Below are positions 44,558 through 53,558 of a stretch of 64,000 nucleotides of DNA, piece by piece. The position numbers and the translations under genes are program-made. The DNA is from Cohnella xylanilytica (lineage in GTDB: Bacteria > Bacillota > Bacilli > Paenibacillales > Paenibacillaceae). The notes beneath the pieces were generated by a model. That model did not search any database, had not been told where the DNA came from, and was given only the letters and a program-made list of their open reading frames with translations. The stretch lies in NCBI RefSeq assembly GCF_014212175.1, contig NZ_JACJVR010000128.1:62001-126000 (forward strand), read 5' to 3'. Positions within the stretch are counted from its first letter, which is position 1. Each line of letters begins with the position of its first letter.

Positions 44558-47500
44558 CTAATCGACGGTATATGTGATGCTGGATGAATTATTCGATTTG
44601 GCAAGGAAGCGAATGCCGTTAACAAATGTCTTATTCGGATTATGGACTCGAATGATGATTTCTCCGGCCGAGAAGCGGTCGATGCTCATGCCCGCATTCG
44701 GAATATCGCCCGCGCTTAACTCAATCGCCGGGGTTACCGCGCTTAAATCCATGACCTCGACTTCGTTCGGGTTGAACGTTACAACAACAATTCGCTCTGA
44801 AGCTCCCGATTTAGGAGGCGCAATAACGACTAAGTTGAATAGGTTGTCTTTGCCGACATTCACGATTACTTCGGACACGGTCTTCTTCTCTAACGGTTCA
44901 GACCATTCTCCGCCTTGACCGTTGCTGTGCGATCTTACCCGATAGATATGGATGGTATTTGGTTTTAACACCTTATGGGTATAGCTCGTCGTTGTTAGCC
45001 CCGAGATCACCGTGCCGTCGATCTCGAGATCGTATTCTCCGCTGCTTACGGATGTCCAAGTTAACGAGATAGAACTCGTCGTAGAAGTCGCCGATACAAA
45101 TCTCAGCGATTCGGACGCCGTATATCGGGTGACGGCTGCGCTCCATTCGCTGACGCCCTCGCTGTTCTTGGCTCGTACCCGATACGTATTCTTGGATTCC
45201 GACGCCAGGTTGCGATGAATATACGTGATTGCTGCGCCATTATCGACTACGACTCCGTTCACTTCGACATCATATCCCGTTGCCCCCTCGACTTCGCTCC
45301 ATTTCAAAGAAATCCGATTACTGTATGCGGTGGCTTGAGTAATAACAGGAGCTCCCAATCCGGTCGATTTCGTAAAGGCTTCGCTCCATTCTCCGGCCAA
45401 ATCCGCATTCTTCGCTCGTACTCGATAGACATGCACGGAATTTGGGGCTAAGGAGTCGTGGGTATATTGTGTCTTTGTTCGGACATCGATGATCTGGCCA
45501 TCTACCGCAAGCTCGTAGGCTGTTGCGCCGACTACAGGCTCCCAGCTAATGGTTATCGAATCCTTCGTCGATGCAAGCTTGATGTTCTCCGGTTTGCCCA
45601 ACGTAGTTAGAGCGTTGACCGTCTCGCTCCATGGCCCGACTCCTCCGTTGCTTCGGGCTCTGACTCGGTAAGAATGGCTTGTGTACGGCTTGAGCTTGGA
45701 GTGAATGAAGAGCAGTTCCAGCTTACTGTCGTAGATTTGACCGTCAGCTTCGACATCGTATCCCACAGCTCCTACTACGGGATCCCAGGTCAGCTTAATT
45801 TCGGTCCCTGTAGATTCGGTCTGTAGATTAACAGGGAATGCGGCGAGAGTCGTCCGAGTAAGCAGGCTTGTCCATTCGCCAGTCAAGGCTCCAATCTTCG
45901 CACGCACGCGATACGAATGATCGGTATTGGAGGGCAAGCCTTGGTGAAGGTAAAATAGTTCGGAGCCAATGTCCTTGACTACTCCATCCACTTCCAGCTC
46001 GTAGCCGGTTGCTTCATTAACGGGATCCCACTCCACCGTTATGCGATCATTGCTCGCCTCCGCGCGCAAATTTTTCGGAACAGGCGGCAGAACAGTCGCT
46101 TGAACCGGCTCGCTCCATTCGCCGTACCCGTCTGCGTTGCCTGAACGAACTCGATAGGAATGCGTAGTGCCCGGCTTCAAATGCTCATGAACATATTCCG
46201 TTCCTTCAACTTTCTTAGCTGCCCCATCCACTTCGAGTTCATACCAACCGGCTCCTGATACCGCATCCCAACTCACCTTAATGGAGCTCTCCGATGCCTC
46301 GGTCCTTATGGATCCGGTCGTCCCCGGCAATGTCGTCTTGGCGACAACTTCGCTCCATTTCCCCGGGCCGCTGGAATTCACGGCTCTTACTCGAAACGCG
46401 CGCTGCATATTAGGATTTAAATTTTGTTCGGTATAAGTCGTCGAATCCCCATTGTCGATAATCTCGTTATTGGCCTCAATTTCGTATGTGACCGCGCCTC
46501 TTACTTCATCCCATTGCAAGACAATAGTCTCGCTTGTAGATTCCAATCGAATGTTGTCTGGAATGCCCGGGAGTGTCCATAGCTCGGATATCGGAGACCA
46601 TTCGCCATGGATACCTCCTCCGTTAGCCCTGACCCGATAAGCATGCAAGGTGCCCGATTCTAGCGGAGAATCCACGTACTGATCGCGATCATCCAACGGA
46701 TGAATGATGCCGTCCGCTTCCAATTCGTATCCTTCCCCATTAAATGCCCGTGTCCATGCGAGAGTGATGTCTTCATCCGAGGGCAGCGCCGTAAGATCCG
46801 GAACCATGAAGGGACTCAGTTGTCTCTGCGGTACAACCTCTTGCTGAAGCGAAGCGCTTTTCCAGGACAAGCTCGCTCTCGGTTGATTACTAGACCCTGT
46901 ATATTCCATCCGAATATCGTAGCGATGTCCGCTTTCTAGCGTTAACGTCCCTTCATTCGCGTTTTCTCCGGTACGATTCCAATCATCGATAATCGGCTGA
47001 CCGTCAATCCATAGCTTAACTCCGCCCCGGGCCTGAATCGTAAATACATAGTCGTCCGTCGCGTAAGGCTCAATCTGCCCCGTCCATCGAACCGAATATT
47101 GGCCATCCGTTAATCCGGTTGAAGACACCGGGAATTTGCCATTCAAATCAATGTTGGCATCCAGCACAGTGATTCTGTCCCCATTCAGATCGCGATCCGA
47201 AAAATACTCGGCTAGCAATCCATAAGGAGTATATTTTAATTTGGTCTTACCTTCTTCGCTGTACCCGCTGTTTACAATCGGTCTCTTATTGGCTGTAATG
47301 TTGCCTCCGACAGCCCATACGCCCCCGGTTTGCACCTCTAAATGGTTATTGACATGGACATCTCCCTGAATGAAGAAATCTCCGGACTGGACATGAATAC
47401 TTGCCTCATCGTTATTGGACACCAAGTCGCCGACGATGAATTCTTCCTTAATGGACATGTCGACTTTCGTATTTATATGCATGCTGTTCTCAACGATCGC

Positions 47501-48670
47501 TCTTTGGACGTCGATTGACAGACGCCCATTGTTATAGATTAAGCTCCCTGCGACCAGATCGCCGTCCACATTGAGCTCCGAATCACTATTCAGATGCATC
47601 GTCCCGCTTACGCGAAGATTGGACCCGACCGAATCGCTAGGATTATCCGGAGCGATTACCCTTATTTTCACACCGTTGTTGGCGTTGAAGTTGCCCTGAA
47701 CAAGAAGCGATCCGTAAATGGTAAGTGTCAAAGCTTTATTGGTATTAATTCCATCCGTTGTGAGAAACACTGGGTTGGTGGGAGAACCGAACGTAACATC
47801 AGAGTCCAAGTTAAGATGCCCAGCCCGAATCGCAACAGGAGTGTCGTGGTTGTCGGCAATAGCTGACGCAATATCGGAAGCGCTGCATCCTGTACAGGAT
47901 ATCGCCTTTTCCTTATAAGGTTCCCATTGTCGCATCAGATTCTCGAGATTCTCATTCATGTAACGCGATATTTCTGAGCCTAAGCCTGGAACAGGTATTG
48001 TGGGGACAGCGTTGTGCTCGTTGTTCTGATTGCCTGACAGAATAATATGGTTGCTAGGAACTTTATTCTCTTCTGCCGGTAATCCGATATGAGGAGCTAT
48101 GAAGGCGCGAGGTTTACGAATCGTTTCGCGATAAGGAGTAATTTCTAAATACTGCAGTGCCGTTATGTTCGTAGAATCTTCCGTATGTATAGTCAACCTT
48201 CCGTCATCTACTTGAACAGTTTTGGTTAGGACTTTTGATTCTCCCACCGGAACTGCAAGTTGAGCCAATAATTCCGACTCTTCCGCGAATAGGGTGTTCA
48301 AGCTGTCCTGCTCCGCGTCTCCTACCGCAACTTTTATATTGTATTTCCCGTTAGGAAGCTCCATTTCCCAAGTCGCCTCCCCTTGCAAACGGATGAAGGA
48401 GCTTTCGAGCGGCGAGTCGGTCGCGGTTATCAAAACCATATTGGATGATTGATCCAAGGTCCAACCATAGTTAACGCCATTTTGTTCTCCGAATTCATGC
48501 CCGTAATCGGGAAGATATCCCTCCGTCCCTTCCGCGTCCGGAGTGAGAAAGTCCATCTTCACCGTAGGCAGTGCTTCCGCATGGGCTCGAGAACCGTTAT
48601 TAGGCGAGACGAACGGTATAGCAATAACCATACATAATACAATGATCCCCGCTCTTAAAAAAACTCTCAT
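44558..48670 (-). CDS. secreted PA14 / fibronectin-III protein, first gene of the Rhs operon
   Basis: 1,370 residues. ATG at 48670 with AGGAGAGGG upstream; signal peptide ending near SRAHAEA. Residues ~40-170 look like a malectin/carbohydrate-type beta domain. About 250-480 is a repetitive beta-helical region (bactofilin-like strands such as LNVDGDLVAGSLIYNNGRL). A PA14 domain spans ~480-620 (GLLAEYFSDRDLNGDRITVL, KLWIDGQPIIDDW), a probable glycan binder. About eight fibronectin-III repeats follow (620-1260), then a C-terminal domain like that of the 41247 protein. It is directly controlled by the c-di-GMP riboswitch. An N-terminal extension upstream is rejected because it overlaps the riboswitch terminator. 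Confidence 0.88.
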   Translation of the reverse strand: MRVFLRAGIIVLCMVIAIPFVSPNNGSRAHAEALPTVKMDFLTPDAEGTEGYLPDYGHEFGEQNGVNYGWTLDQSSNMVLITATDSPLESSFIRLQGEATWEMELPNGKYNIKVAVGDAEQDSLNTLFAEESELLAQLAVPVGESKVLTKTVQVDDGRLTIHTEDSTNITALQYLEITPYRETIRKPRAFIAPHIGLPAEENKVPSNHIILSGNQNNEHNAVPTIPVPGLGSEISRYMNENLENLMRQWEPYKEKAISCTGCSASDIASAIADNHDTPVAIRAGHLNLDSDVTFGSPTNPVFLTTDGINTNKALTLTIYGSLLVQGNFNANNGVKIRVIAPDNPSDSVGSNLRVSGTMHLNSDSELNVDGDLVAGSLIYNNGRLSIDVQRAIVENSMHINTKVDMSIKEEFIVGDLVSNNDEASIHVQSGDFFIQGDVHVNNHLEVQTGGVWAVGGNITANKRPIVNSGYSEEGKTKLKYTPYGLLAEYFSDRDLNGDRITVLDANIDLNGKFPVSSTGLTDGQYSVRWTGQIEPYATDDYVFTIQARGGVKLWIDGQPIIDDWNRTGENANEGTLTLESGHRYDIRMEYTGSSNQPRASLSWKSASLQQEVVPQRQLSPFMVPDLTALPSDEDITLAWTRAFNGEGYELEADGIIHPLDDRDQYVDSPLESGTLHAYRVRANGGGIHGEWSPISELWTLPGIPDNIRLESTSETIVLQWDEVRGAVTYEIEANNEIIDNGDSTTYTEQNLNPNMQRAFRVRAVNSSGPGKWSEVVAKTTLPGTTGSIRTEASESSIKVSWDAVSGAGWYELEVDGAAKKVEGTEYVHEHLKPGTTHSYRVRSGNADGYGEWSEPVQATVLPPVPKNLRAEASNDRITVEWDPVNEATGYELEVDGVVKDIGSELFYLHQGLPSNTDHSYRVRAKIGALTGEWTSLLTRTTLAAFPVNLQTESTGTEIKLTWDPVVGAVGYDVEADGQIYDSKLELLFIHSKLKPYTSHSYRVRARSNGGVGPWSETVNALTTLGKPENIKLASTKDSITISWEPVVGATAYELAVDGQIIDVRTKTQYTHDSLAPNSVHVYRVRAKNADLAGEWSEAFTKSTGLGAPVITQATAYSNRISLKWSEVEGATGYDVEVNGVVVDNGAAITYIHRNLASESKNTYRVRAKNSEGVSEWSAAVTRYTASESLRFVSATSTTSSISLTWTSVSSGEYDLEIDGTVISGLTTTSYTHKVLKPNTIHIYRVRSHSNGQGGEWSEPLEKKTVSEVIVNVGKDNLFNLVVIAPPKSGASERIVVVTFNPNEVEVMDLSAVTPAIELSAGDIPNAGMSIDRFSAGEIIIRVHNPNKTFVNGIRFLAKSNNSSSITYTVD

Positions 48671-48700
48671 AACTTCAACCCTCTCCTGTTCCCGAAAAAT

Positions 48701-48730
48701 AAAAAAACAAGCCAATTAGGCAACCCGGCT
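48701..48730 (-). terminator. candidate regulated terminator of the c-di-GMP riboswitch
   Basis: AGCC inside the aptamer's 3' side can pair with GGCT after it, followed by TGTTTTTTT on the minus strand. Formation would break the closing helix of the aptamer, so ligand binding may oppose termination (ON switch). The stem is short and the logic needs folding to confirm. Confidence 0.55.
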
Positions 48731-48808
48731 GCCGTCACTTCGTCGCACGACGAATGTCCCAGGCCCGTGGCTTTGCGTCCCCGCCTTTCGGTCGGGTTTG
48801 CCATTATC
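48719..48808 (-). promoter_or_regulatory. cyclic-di-GMP-I (GEMM) riboswitch
   Basis: The minus-strand sequence shows the class I signature in order: GGCAAACC, a P2 stem with a GAAA tetraloop (CCGAAAGG), GGGACGCAAAGCC, a GGCCTGGG receptor, a variable P3 stem (TTCGTCG/CGACGAA), GGCAGCCGGG and closing TTGCC. These are the conserved elements of GEMM-I aptamers that bind c-di-GMP. It is in the 5' leader of the six-gene PA14-vWA-Rhs operon, about 50 nt before the first start codon. Confidence 0.95.
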
Positions 48809-48866
48809 TGCTGCTTGTTTTGTTCGTTGAGAACCAAAACTTAAGTCCCAGTTCCCTATTTCCACT

Positions 48867-48895
48867 ATCTTACACGAAGCGACAAATTCCTTCAA
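48867..48895 (-). promoter_or_regulatory. promoter of the riboswitch-controlled Rhs operon
   Basis: TTGAAG (48890-48895) and TAAGAT (48867-48872) with a 17-bp spacer. Transcription from near 48860 would cover the whole riboswitch. The surrounding 100 bp is AT-rich. Confidence 0.65.
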
Positions 48896-48964
48896 TTACC
48901 ATCGAATCATTTTTTTATGTTTTTTTAATTTTGATTTCATGTTGCATTAAGCTTCTCCCAAAAT

Positions 48965-48995
48965 AAAAACGCCCCCCGCATAAGCGAGAGACGTT
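48965..48995 (-). terminator. terminator after the HIT-family gene
   Basis: AACGTCTCTCGC pairs (with G-T pairs) with GCGGGGGGCGTT, loop TTAT, followed by TTTATTTT on the minus strand. Confidence 0.85.
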
Positions 48996-49051
48996 TCATA
49001 GTTTCCAAGTTCCGCTCCAGATCTTTGTTTGGAAAACCAAGCGCGAGCGGC

Positions 49052-49399
49052 TTACCCCTTCGCGTTCAGAGCGCCGAGCTTCTCGCCGCCAAGGACATGG
49101 AAGTGAATGTGGAACACGACCTGGCCGCTGTCCTTGCCGACGTTGGTGAGCACGCGGTAGCCGCTGTCGCCGAGGCCCGCTTCCTTCGCTACCCGCTGGG
49201 CGGCCAGTGTCACGCGTCCGAGCAGCTCGGCGTCGCCGGGCTCGGCTTCGTTCAGGGAAGCGATGTGCTTCTTCGGAATGACGAGCAGGTGTACCGGCGC
49301 TTGCGGCTGAATGTCCTTGAACGCGTAGACGTATTCGTCTTCGTAAACCTTGGTCGACGGGATCGTTCCCTCGACGATCTTGCAGAATAGGCAGTCCAT
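49052..49399 (-). CDS. HIT family protein (HINT/Hit type)
   Basis: 115-residue histidine-triad hydrolase of the HINT branch, which cleaves nucleoside phosphoramidates. The zinc ligands C3, C6 and H45 and the triad H97-x-H99-x-H101 followed by VLGG are all present. It starts MDCLFCKIVEGTIPSTKV with GGAGG upstream and is full length. It lies 93 bp after the anchored unknown gene and ends with its own terminator. Confidence 0.95.
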   Translation of the reverse strand: MDCLFCKIVEGTIPSTKVYEDEYVYAFKDIQPQAPVHLLVIPKKHIASLNEAEPGDAELLGRVTLAAQRVAKEAGLGDSGYRVLTNVGKDSGQVVFHIHFHVLGGEKLGALNAKG

Positions 49400-49492
49400 C
49401 GTATCGCAACCTCCACCGGAAAAAATGGGAATACCCTCATCTTACCGCATCGGCGCCGGCCCCGTCCAACGGAGGCGGAGCGGCACTCGAGC

Positions 49493-50086
49493 TTACTTGA
49501 GAGCGGCCGCCAGCTCCTGCAGCTGCTTGACCGCCTTCTGGGCGGGAGCGGTCCAATCGACACCGGCGGCCATCTGCCGGTAGCGGTCCCCTCCCGTCGG
49601 CACGGCGTACGCCTGCAGCGTCTCTTCGAGCTCGGAGCCTGCCGCTTGAATATGCTGGATTGCGGTCTGCTCCTCGTCCGTGAGCGGTCCGTCGTGGTCG
49701 CCGATCGGCTCCAGCTTCGCCCAGACGGCCTGAAGAGCCGTCGCGACGGCTTCCGTCGCCTGCTCCTTCGACTGGCCGCTCAGCCTGCCGGATTCGATCA
49801 ACGCGGCCGAGCACTCGCCGGACATCAGCTGGACCTGCCCGATCTTGATCTTGACCGGCAGCCGCTCGGCCGCTGTCTGGGTAGGAGCCAGCTCGGACGC
49901 GCCGTTATTGAGCGTATTGGCGAGCGCCAGGCAATAGTTGTACGAGGAGGCCAAGCGTTCTCCCCGGTCGGTCTTGAGCGACTGGCCGTCCAGCAGAACC
50001 TTGGAGTAGAGCGCGACGAGACCGATGGCCATAGCAGTAATAACGATCAGCAGGATGGGGATCGTGTAGGATCTTTTGCCGGACAT
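49493..50086 (-). CDS. membrane-anchored protein of unknown function
   Basis: 197 residues starting MSGKRSYTIPILLIVITAMA, one N-terminal TM helix, then an extracytoplasmic helical domain (SYNYCLALANTLNNGASELA, two Cys residues). It lies 25 bp after sbcC on the same strand, so it is probably co-transcribed, but nothing links it to DNA repair. No family recognised. Length and anchor type fit small sporulation or envelope proteins (inference). Confidence 0.75.
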   Translation of the reverse strand: MSGKRSYTIPILLIVITAMAIGLVALYSKVLLDGQSLKTDRGERLASSYNYCLALANTLNNGASELAPTQTAAERLPVKIKIGQVQLMSGECSAALIESGRLSGQSKEQATEAVATALQAVWAKLEPIGDHDGPLTDEEQTAIQHIQAAGSELEETLQAYAVPTGGDRYRQMAAGVDWTAPAQKAVKQLQELAAALK

Positions 50087-50111
50087 GATATCTCCTCTTC
50101 AAGTAACGTAA

Positions 50112-53100
50112 TTAAATCGTATCGTAACTTATACGGCTGCCCCGTCCGCCCGGTTCCGCTGGAGCGACGACGAGACGCCGGGGAAGCCGGGCCTGCAGCT
50201 CGGGCACGTGGCTGATGATGCCGACGGCGAGCTCGTCCTGCTGCAGCTTCTCGAGCGACGTGACGACCGTATCGAGCAGCTCGGGGTCGAGAGTGCCGAA
50301 GCCTTCGTCCAGGAAAAAAAACTGAAGCGGATACCGGCCCCTCAATTGGATCTGAGCCGACAGGGCGAGCGCCAGCGCCAGCGACGTCAGGAACGTCTCG
50401 CCGCCGGACAGCGTCGATACCGGGCGACGGAGCCCGCCGTTGGCGTCGTCGCGAATGACGAAACCGCCCCCCGCGTCCACTTCAAGCGCGTAGCGCCGCC
50501 GGGTCAAGTAACCGAGCCTCTCGGAAGCCGAACGGCACACCTGCTCGAGCTGCTCCTCCGCGACGTATTCGACGAACGCATTGCCGCGGAACACCGACTG
50601 GAGCTGCGCCATCCTTCCGCTCTCTTCCGCGAGCGAAGCGCGGCGCGTCTCGAGCCGCTCCCACCGGTCGCGCCTCGAGGTCAAATCCTCGGCGTCCCGC
50701 TCCGCCTTCGCCGCGCTCTCGGCCGCCAGCTCCAGCTCCCGCTTCAACGCGGACAGCCGGGCGGCGCTCTCCGCCCAAGCCTCCTCGGTCGCCGGCTCGT
50801 CTCCCAGCGCTTCCTTCAGCAGCTTCGCCTGCCCGGTCAATTGCTGGCGCAGCCCGCGATGGCGTTCGATCTCCTCCGCGAGTATCGGCATCTCGGACAG
50901 CCGGTCGACGAGCGGGCGAATCTCTGCCGCATCGCCGAAGCCGGAAGACGCGATCGCCTCCGCCAGCCGGGCCGACGTCCGCCGAAGCCGATCGTCCGCC
51001 GCGATGGCGCGTTCGGCCGCGGCCGTCTTGGCTGCTTCCGCTTCCTGGAGCTTCCTCTGCGCAGCGTCGTGCCTGCTCCTCGCTGCGGCCAGCGCCGATT
51101 GGAGCCGGGCTCGCTCCCGTTCGGCTTCGGCCAGCATCTCGCGGGCGGGAGCTCCTCCCGTCCATTCGCGCAGCTTGGCCGCCACGGCGTCCGCCGAAGC
51201 GGCGATCGCTTCGGAGCGGGCGCGGAGCTCGGCTCGACGCACGGCGAGCGCTTGCTTCTCCCGCTCCATCGCGCGGAGGCGCTCGTCGAGCTCTCCGACG
51301 AAGTCGACGCTTTTGTCCAGCCGCTCCCGCAGCGTTCTCGCTTCCTTCTCGGCTTCAGCCGCCGACAAGGCGAGCGCCTGAACGTCCGCGAACGGGAGAT
51401 CCGGGTAATCCCGATCCCAAGCTTCCCTCAAGACCCGGGCCTGCTCTGCCAGCCGGGCGAGCTTGTCCCGGAATTGGGCCGACGTCGCCGCTGCGGACGC
51501 TTCCGCTTCCTTCGCCAGTTCCTGCTCGCGCATGCTCGCTTGAACCTCGGATTCCCACCGTTCCTGAAGCGAGACAACGCTCCCGCTGAGCTCTCGCCAC
51601 TCCTTGGAGTACCGGCTTATGACGTCTAGCTCTTCGCGCCATTCGGCCGGGTGATCCGGGGTCTTGGAGAAAATCAACGGTTGAAGCTCGGCTGTCGCCG
51701 CCGCTTCCCGCAAGAGCGGATCATCCGGCGTTTGCCCTTCGGATGCCGAAGGGAGGAGGCCGTCCTCGTCCGCTTCGGACAGCCGGGAACGCAGGCGGTC
51801 GGCATACCAAGCCGTCCGTTCGACGGCGGCGTCCAACTCCTTCTCCGTCGCCTCGAGCGTTCGCAGCGCATCGGTCCAGACGGACGCCGCTTCGACCTCC
51901 GCCGCAGCCGCCGATGATGCGGCGGAAGCGAGGCGCGGATGCGCCGTTGAGCCGCACACGGGGCAGGCTTCGCCTTCCCGCAGCCCTTCCGCGAGATGGG
52001 CGGCCGCGTGCGCTTGTTGGTCGCGACGGGAAGCCTCTTCAGCGGCTTGGATCAGCAATCCGATCCGCCCGACCAGCTCCTCCGCGCGTTCGGCTGCCTC
52101 TTCGTGCCGGCTGCGAAGAGCCGCTCCTTGGCGCCGGGCTAGATCCGCAGCCGTCTCCGCAGCCGCCTTCCTCTCTTGGGCCTTGGCGAGCTTGTCCCGC
52201 CAATCGGCCGCTTCGCGCTCCGCTTCTTCTTCCTGGCGGGCGGCTTCCATCGCCTGTTCCTTGCGCGCCGCTGCCTGCTGCAGGCGGCCGGCGGATTCGG
52301 CTTGCGGGCCGAGCTCCTCCCATTGGGCGCGAAGCTGGGCCTGCTTCGCCTTGGCCCGCTGCAGGCGATCCGCTTCTTCGGCGAAGGCACGCTCGACCTC
52401 CTCACCGCGGGATTCCGTATGTACGAGCTCCGAAGACGCTTCCTTCCGCTTCGTTTCCCACTCGGCGGCTTCGTCCTCCAGCTTGACCGCCTGCGACAGC
52501 CGCTCCGCCCGGAGAATGAGCTCCGGCTCCCGCTTCGCGGCTTCCTCCTGGGCGGCCATCCATCCGGCAGCGGCCTCATCCGCTTCCTTGGAGCCGGCGG
52601 CACGTCCGGCTTCGGCGGCGATTCGCTCCTCCCGGCGAACGGCCGCGTCCCGCTCCGCCTCGTCGTTGTCGAGAATGGCGGGCGATACCCGCTCCGCGTG
52701 CTTCAGCTTCTCCAGAAGCGCTTCCTGCTCCGCGATCCGGGGCGCCTCCGCATCGAGCTCCGCCAACTGCTTCTCGACCCGCTCCAGCTCGAGCCGGCGC
52801 TCCCGCCGGCGGCTGAGCGCTTCGTGCTCCGACTCGGCCTTTAGCAGCTCCTCGCGGAGCTTGCCCGCCGCCTGCTTCGCTTCCGCGAGGCGATCCAGAG
52901 CGGCTTGCAGCGCTTCCGGCGAAGCGTCGCCGAGGCCTTGCTGCTCCGCTTCCGTCTCCCGCAGCGCGACGCGCACGGCATCCACCCTCGCACTAAGCCG
53001 GGCCGCGAGAAGATCGCCGTACCGCTCCAGCCGGAAAAGCCGCTGCAGCATCTGACGCCGATCCTTGCCCGTCAACGTCAGGAACTCGGCGAATTTGCCC

Positions 53101-53558
53101 TGAGGCAGAACAACCGCGCGCGTGAAGTCGGGCATCGTCAGGCCGATCAGCCTCTCGACGGCGGCGTCGACTTCGTTTTGCTTATCGGCGAGCACGCGGT
53201 CCCCTTCCGGCCGGGCTTCGATCAACCGGCACAGCGCACCGTGAACGTTCGCTTCTCCGGCCCGCTTATATTGCCGCTCGACCCGGTAGCGAACCCGTTC
53301 GCCCGCTCCCGCCAATTCGAACGTGAAGGCGACAGACAGCTTGCTCTCCGCCCCGTTCAGAATGCCCTGCGTTCCTTTGGGCGCGCGTTCGACCTTGCCG
53401 TACAGCGCCAGCGTCATCGCGTCGAGGATCGACGATTTGCCGCTGCCGGTCGGTCCGAAGATCCCGAAGACGCCGCCCTGGCACAGCCGCTCGAAATCGA
53501 CCGTCTGCTTCTCCCTGTAGCTCTGGAGTCCGGCCAGCTCCAACCGTATCGGCTTCAT
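50112..53558 (-). CDS. sbcC: exonuclease subunit SbcC (Rad50-like)
   Basis: ATPase subunit of the SbcCD nuclease that cleaves hairpins and blocked DNA ends. The 1,148 residues have Walker A GPTGSGKS (35-42), two long coiled-coil arms around a zinc hook CPVCGS (near residue 535), the ABC signature STLSGGETFLTSLALALALS and D-loop DEGFGTLD near the C-terminus. The ATG at 53558 overlaps the sbcD stop by 4 bp and has AGGAGGAG upstream; a much longer in-frame extension through sbcD and the repeats is an artefact. Usual length. Confidence 0.96.
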   Translation of the reverse strand: MKPIRLELAGLQSYREKQTVDFERLCQGGVFGIFGPTGSGKSSILDAMTLALYGKVERAPKGTQGILNGAESKLSVAFTFELAGAGERVRYRVERQYKRAGEANVHGALCRLIEARPEGDRVLADKQNEVDAAVERLIGLTMPDFTRAVVLPQGKFAEFLTLTGKDRRQMLQRLFRLERYGDLLAARLSARVDAVRVALRETEAEQQGLGDASPEALQAALDRLAEAKQAAGKLREELLKAESEHEALSRRRERRLELERVEKQLAELDAEAPRIAEQEALLEKLKHAERVSPAILDNDEAERDAAVRREERIAAEAGRAAGSKEADEAAAGWMAAQEEAAKREPELILRAERLSQAVKLEDEAAEWETKRKEASSELVHTESRGEEVERAFAEEADRLQRAKAKQAQLRAQWEELGPQAESAGRLQQAAARKEQAMEAARQEEEAEREAADWRDKLAKAQERKAAAETAADLARRQGAALRSRHEEAAERAEELVGRIGLLIQAAEEASRRDQQAHAAAHLAEGLREGEACPVCGSTAHPRLASAASSAAAAEVEAASVWTDALRTLEATEKELDAAVERTAWYADRLRSRLSEADEDGLLPSASEGQTPDDPLLREAAATAELQPLIFSKTPDHPAEWREELDVISRYSKEWRELSGSVVSLQERWESEVQASMREQELAKEAEASAAATSAQFRDKLARLAEQARVLREAWDRDYPDLPFADVQALALSAAEAEKEARTLRERLDKSVDFVGELDERLRAMEREKQALAVRRAELRARSEAIAASADAVAAKLREWTGGAPAREMLAEAERERARLQSALAAARSRHDAAQRKLQEAEAAKTAAAERAIAADDRLRRTSARLAEAIASSGFGDAAEIRPLVDRLSEMPILAEEIERHRGLRQQLTGQAKLLKEALGDEPATEEAWAESAARLSALKRELELAAESAAKAERDAEDLTSRRDRWERLETRRASLAEESGRMAQLQSVFRGNAFVEYVAEEQLEQVCRSASERLGYLTRRRYALEVDAGGGFVIRDDANGGLRRPVSTLSGGETFLTSLALALALSAQIQLRGRYPLQFFFLDEGFGTLDPELLDTVVTSLEKLQQDELAVGIISHVPELQARLPRRLVVAPAEPGGRGSRISYDTI

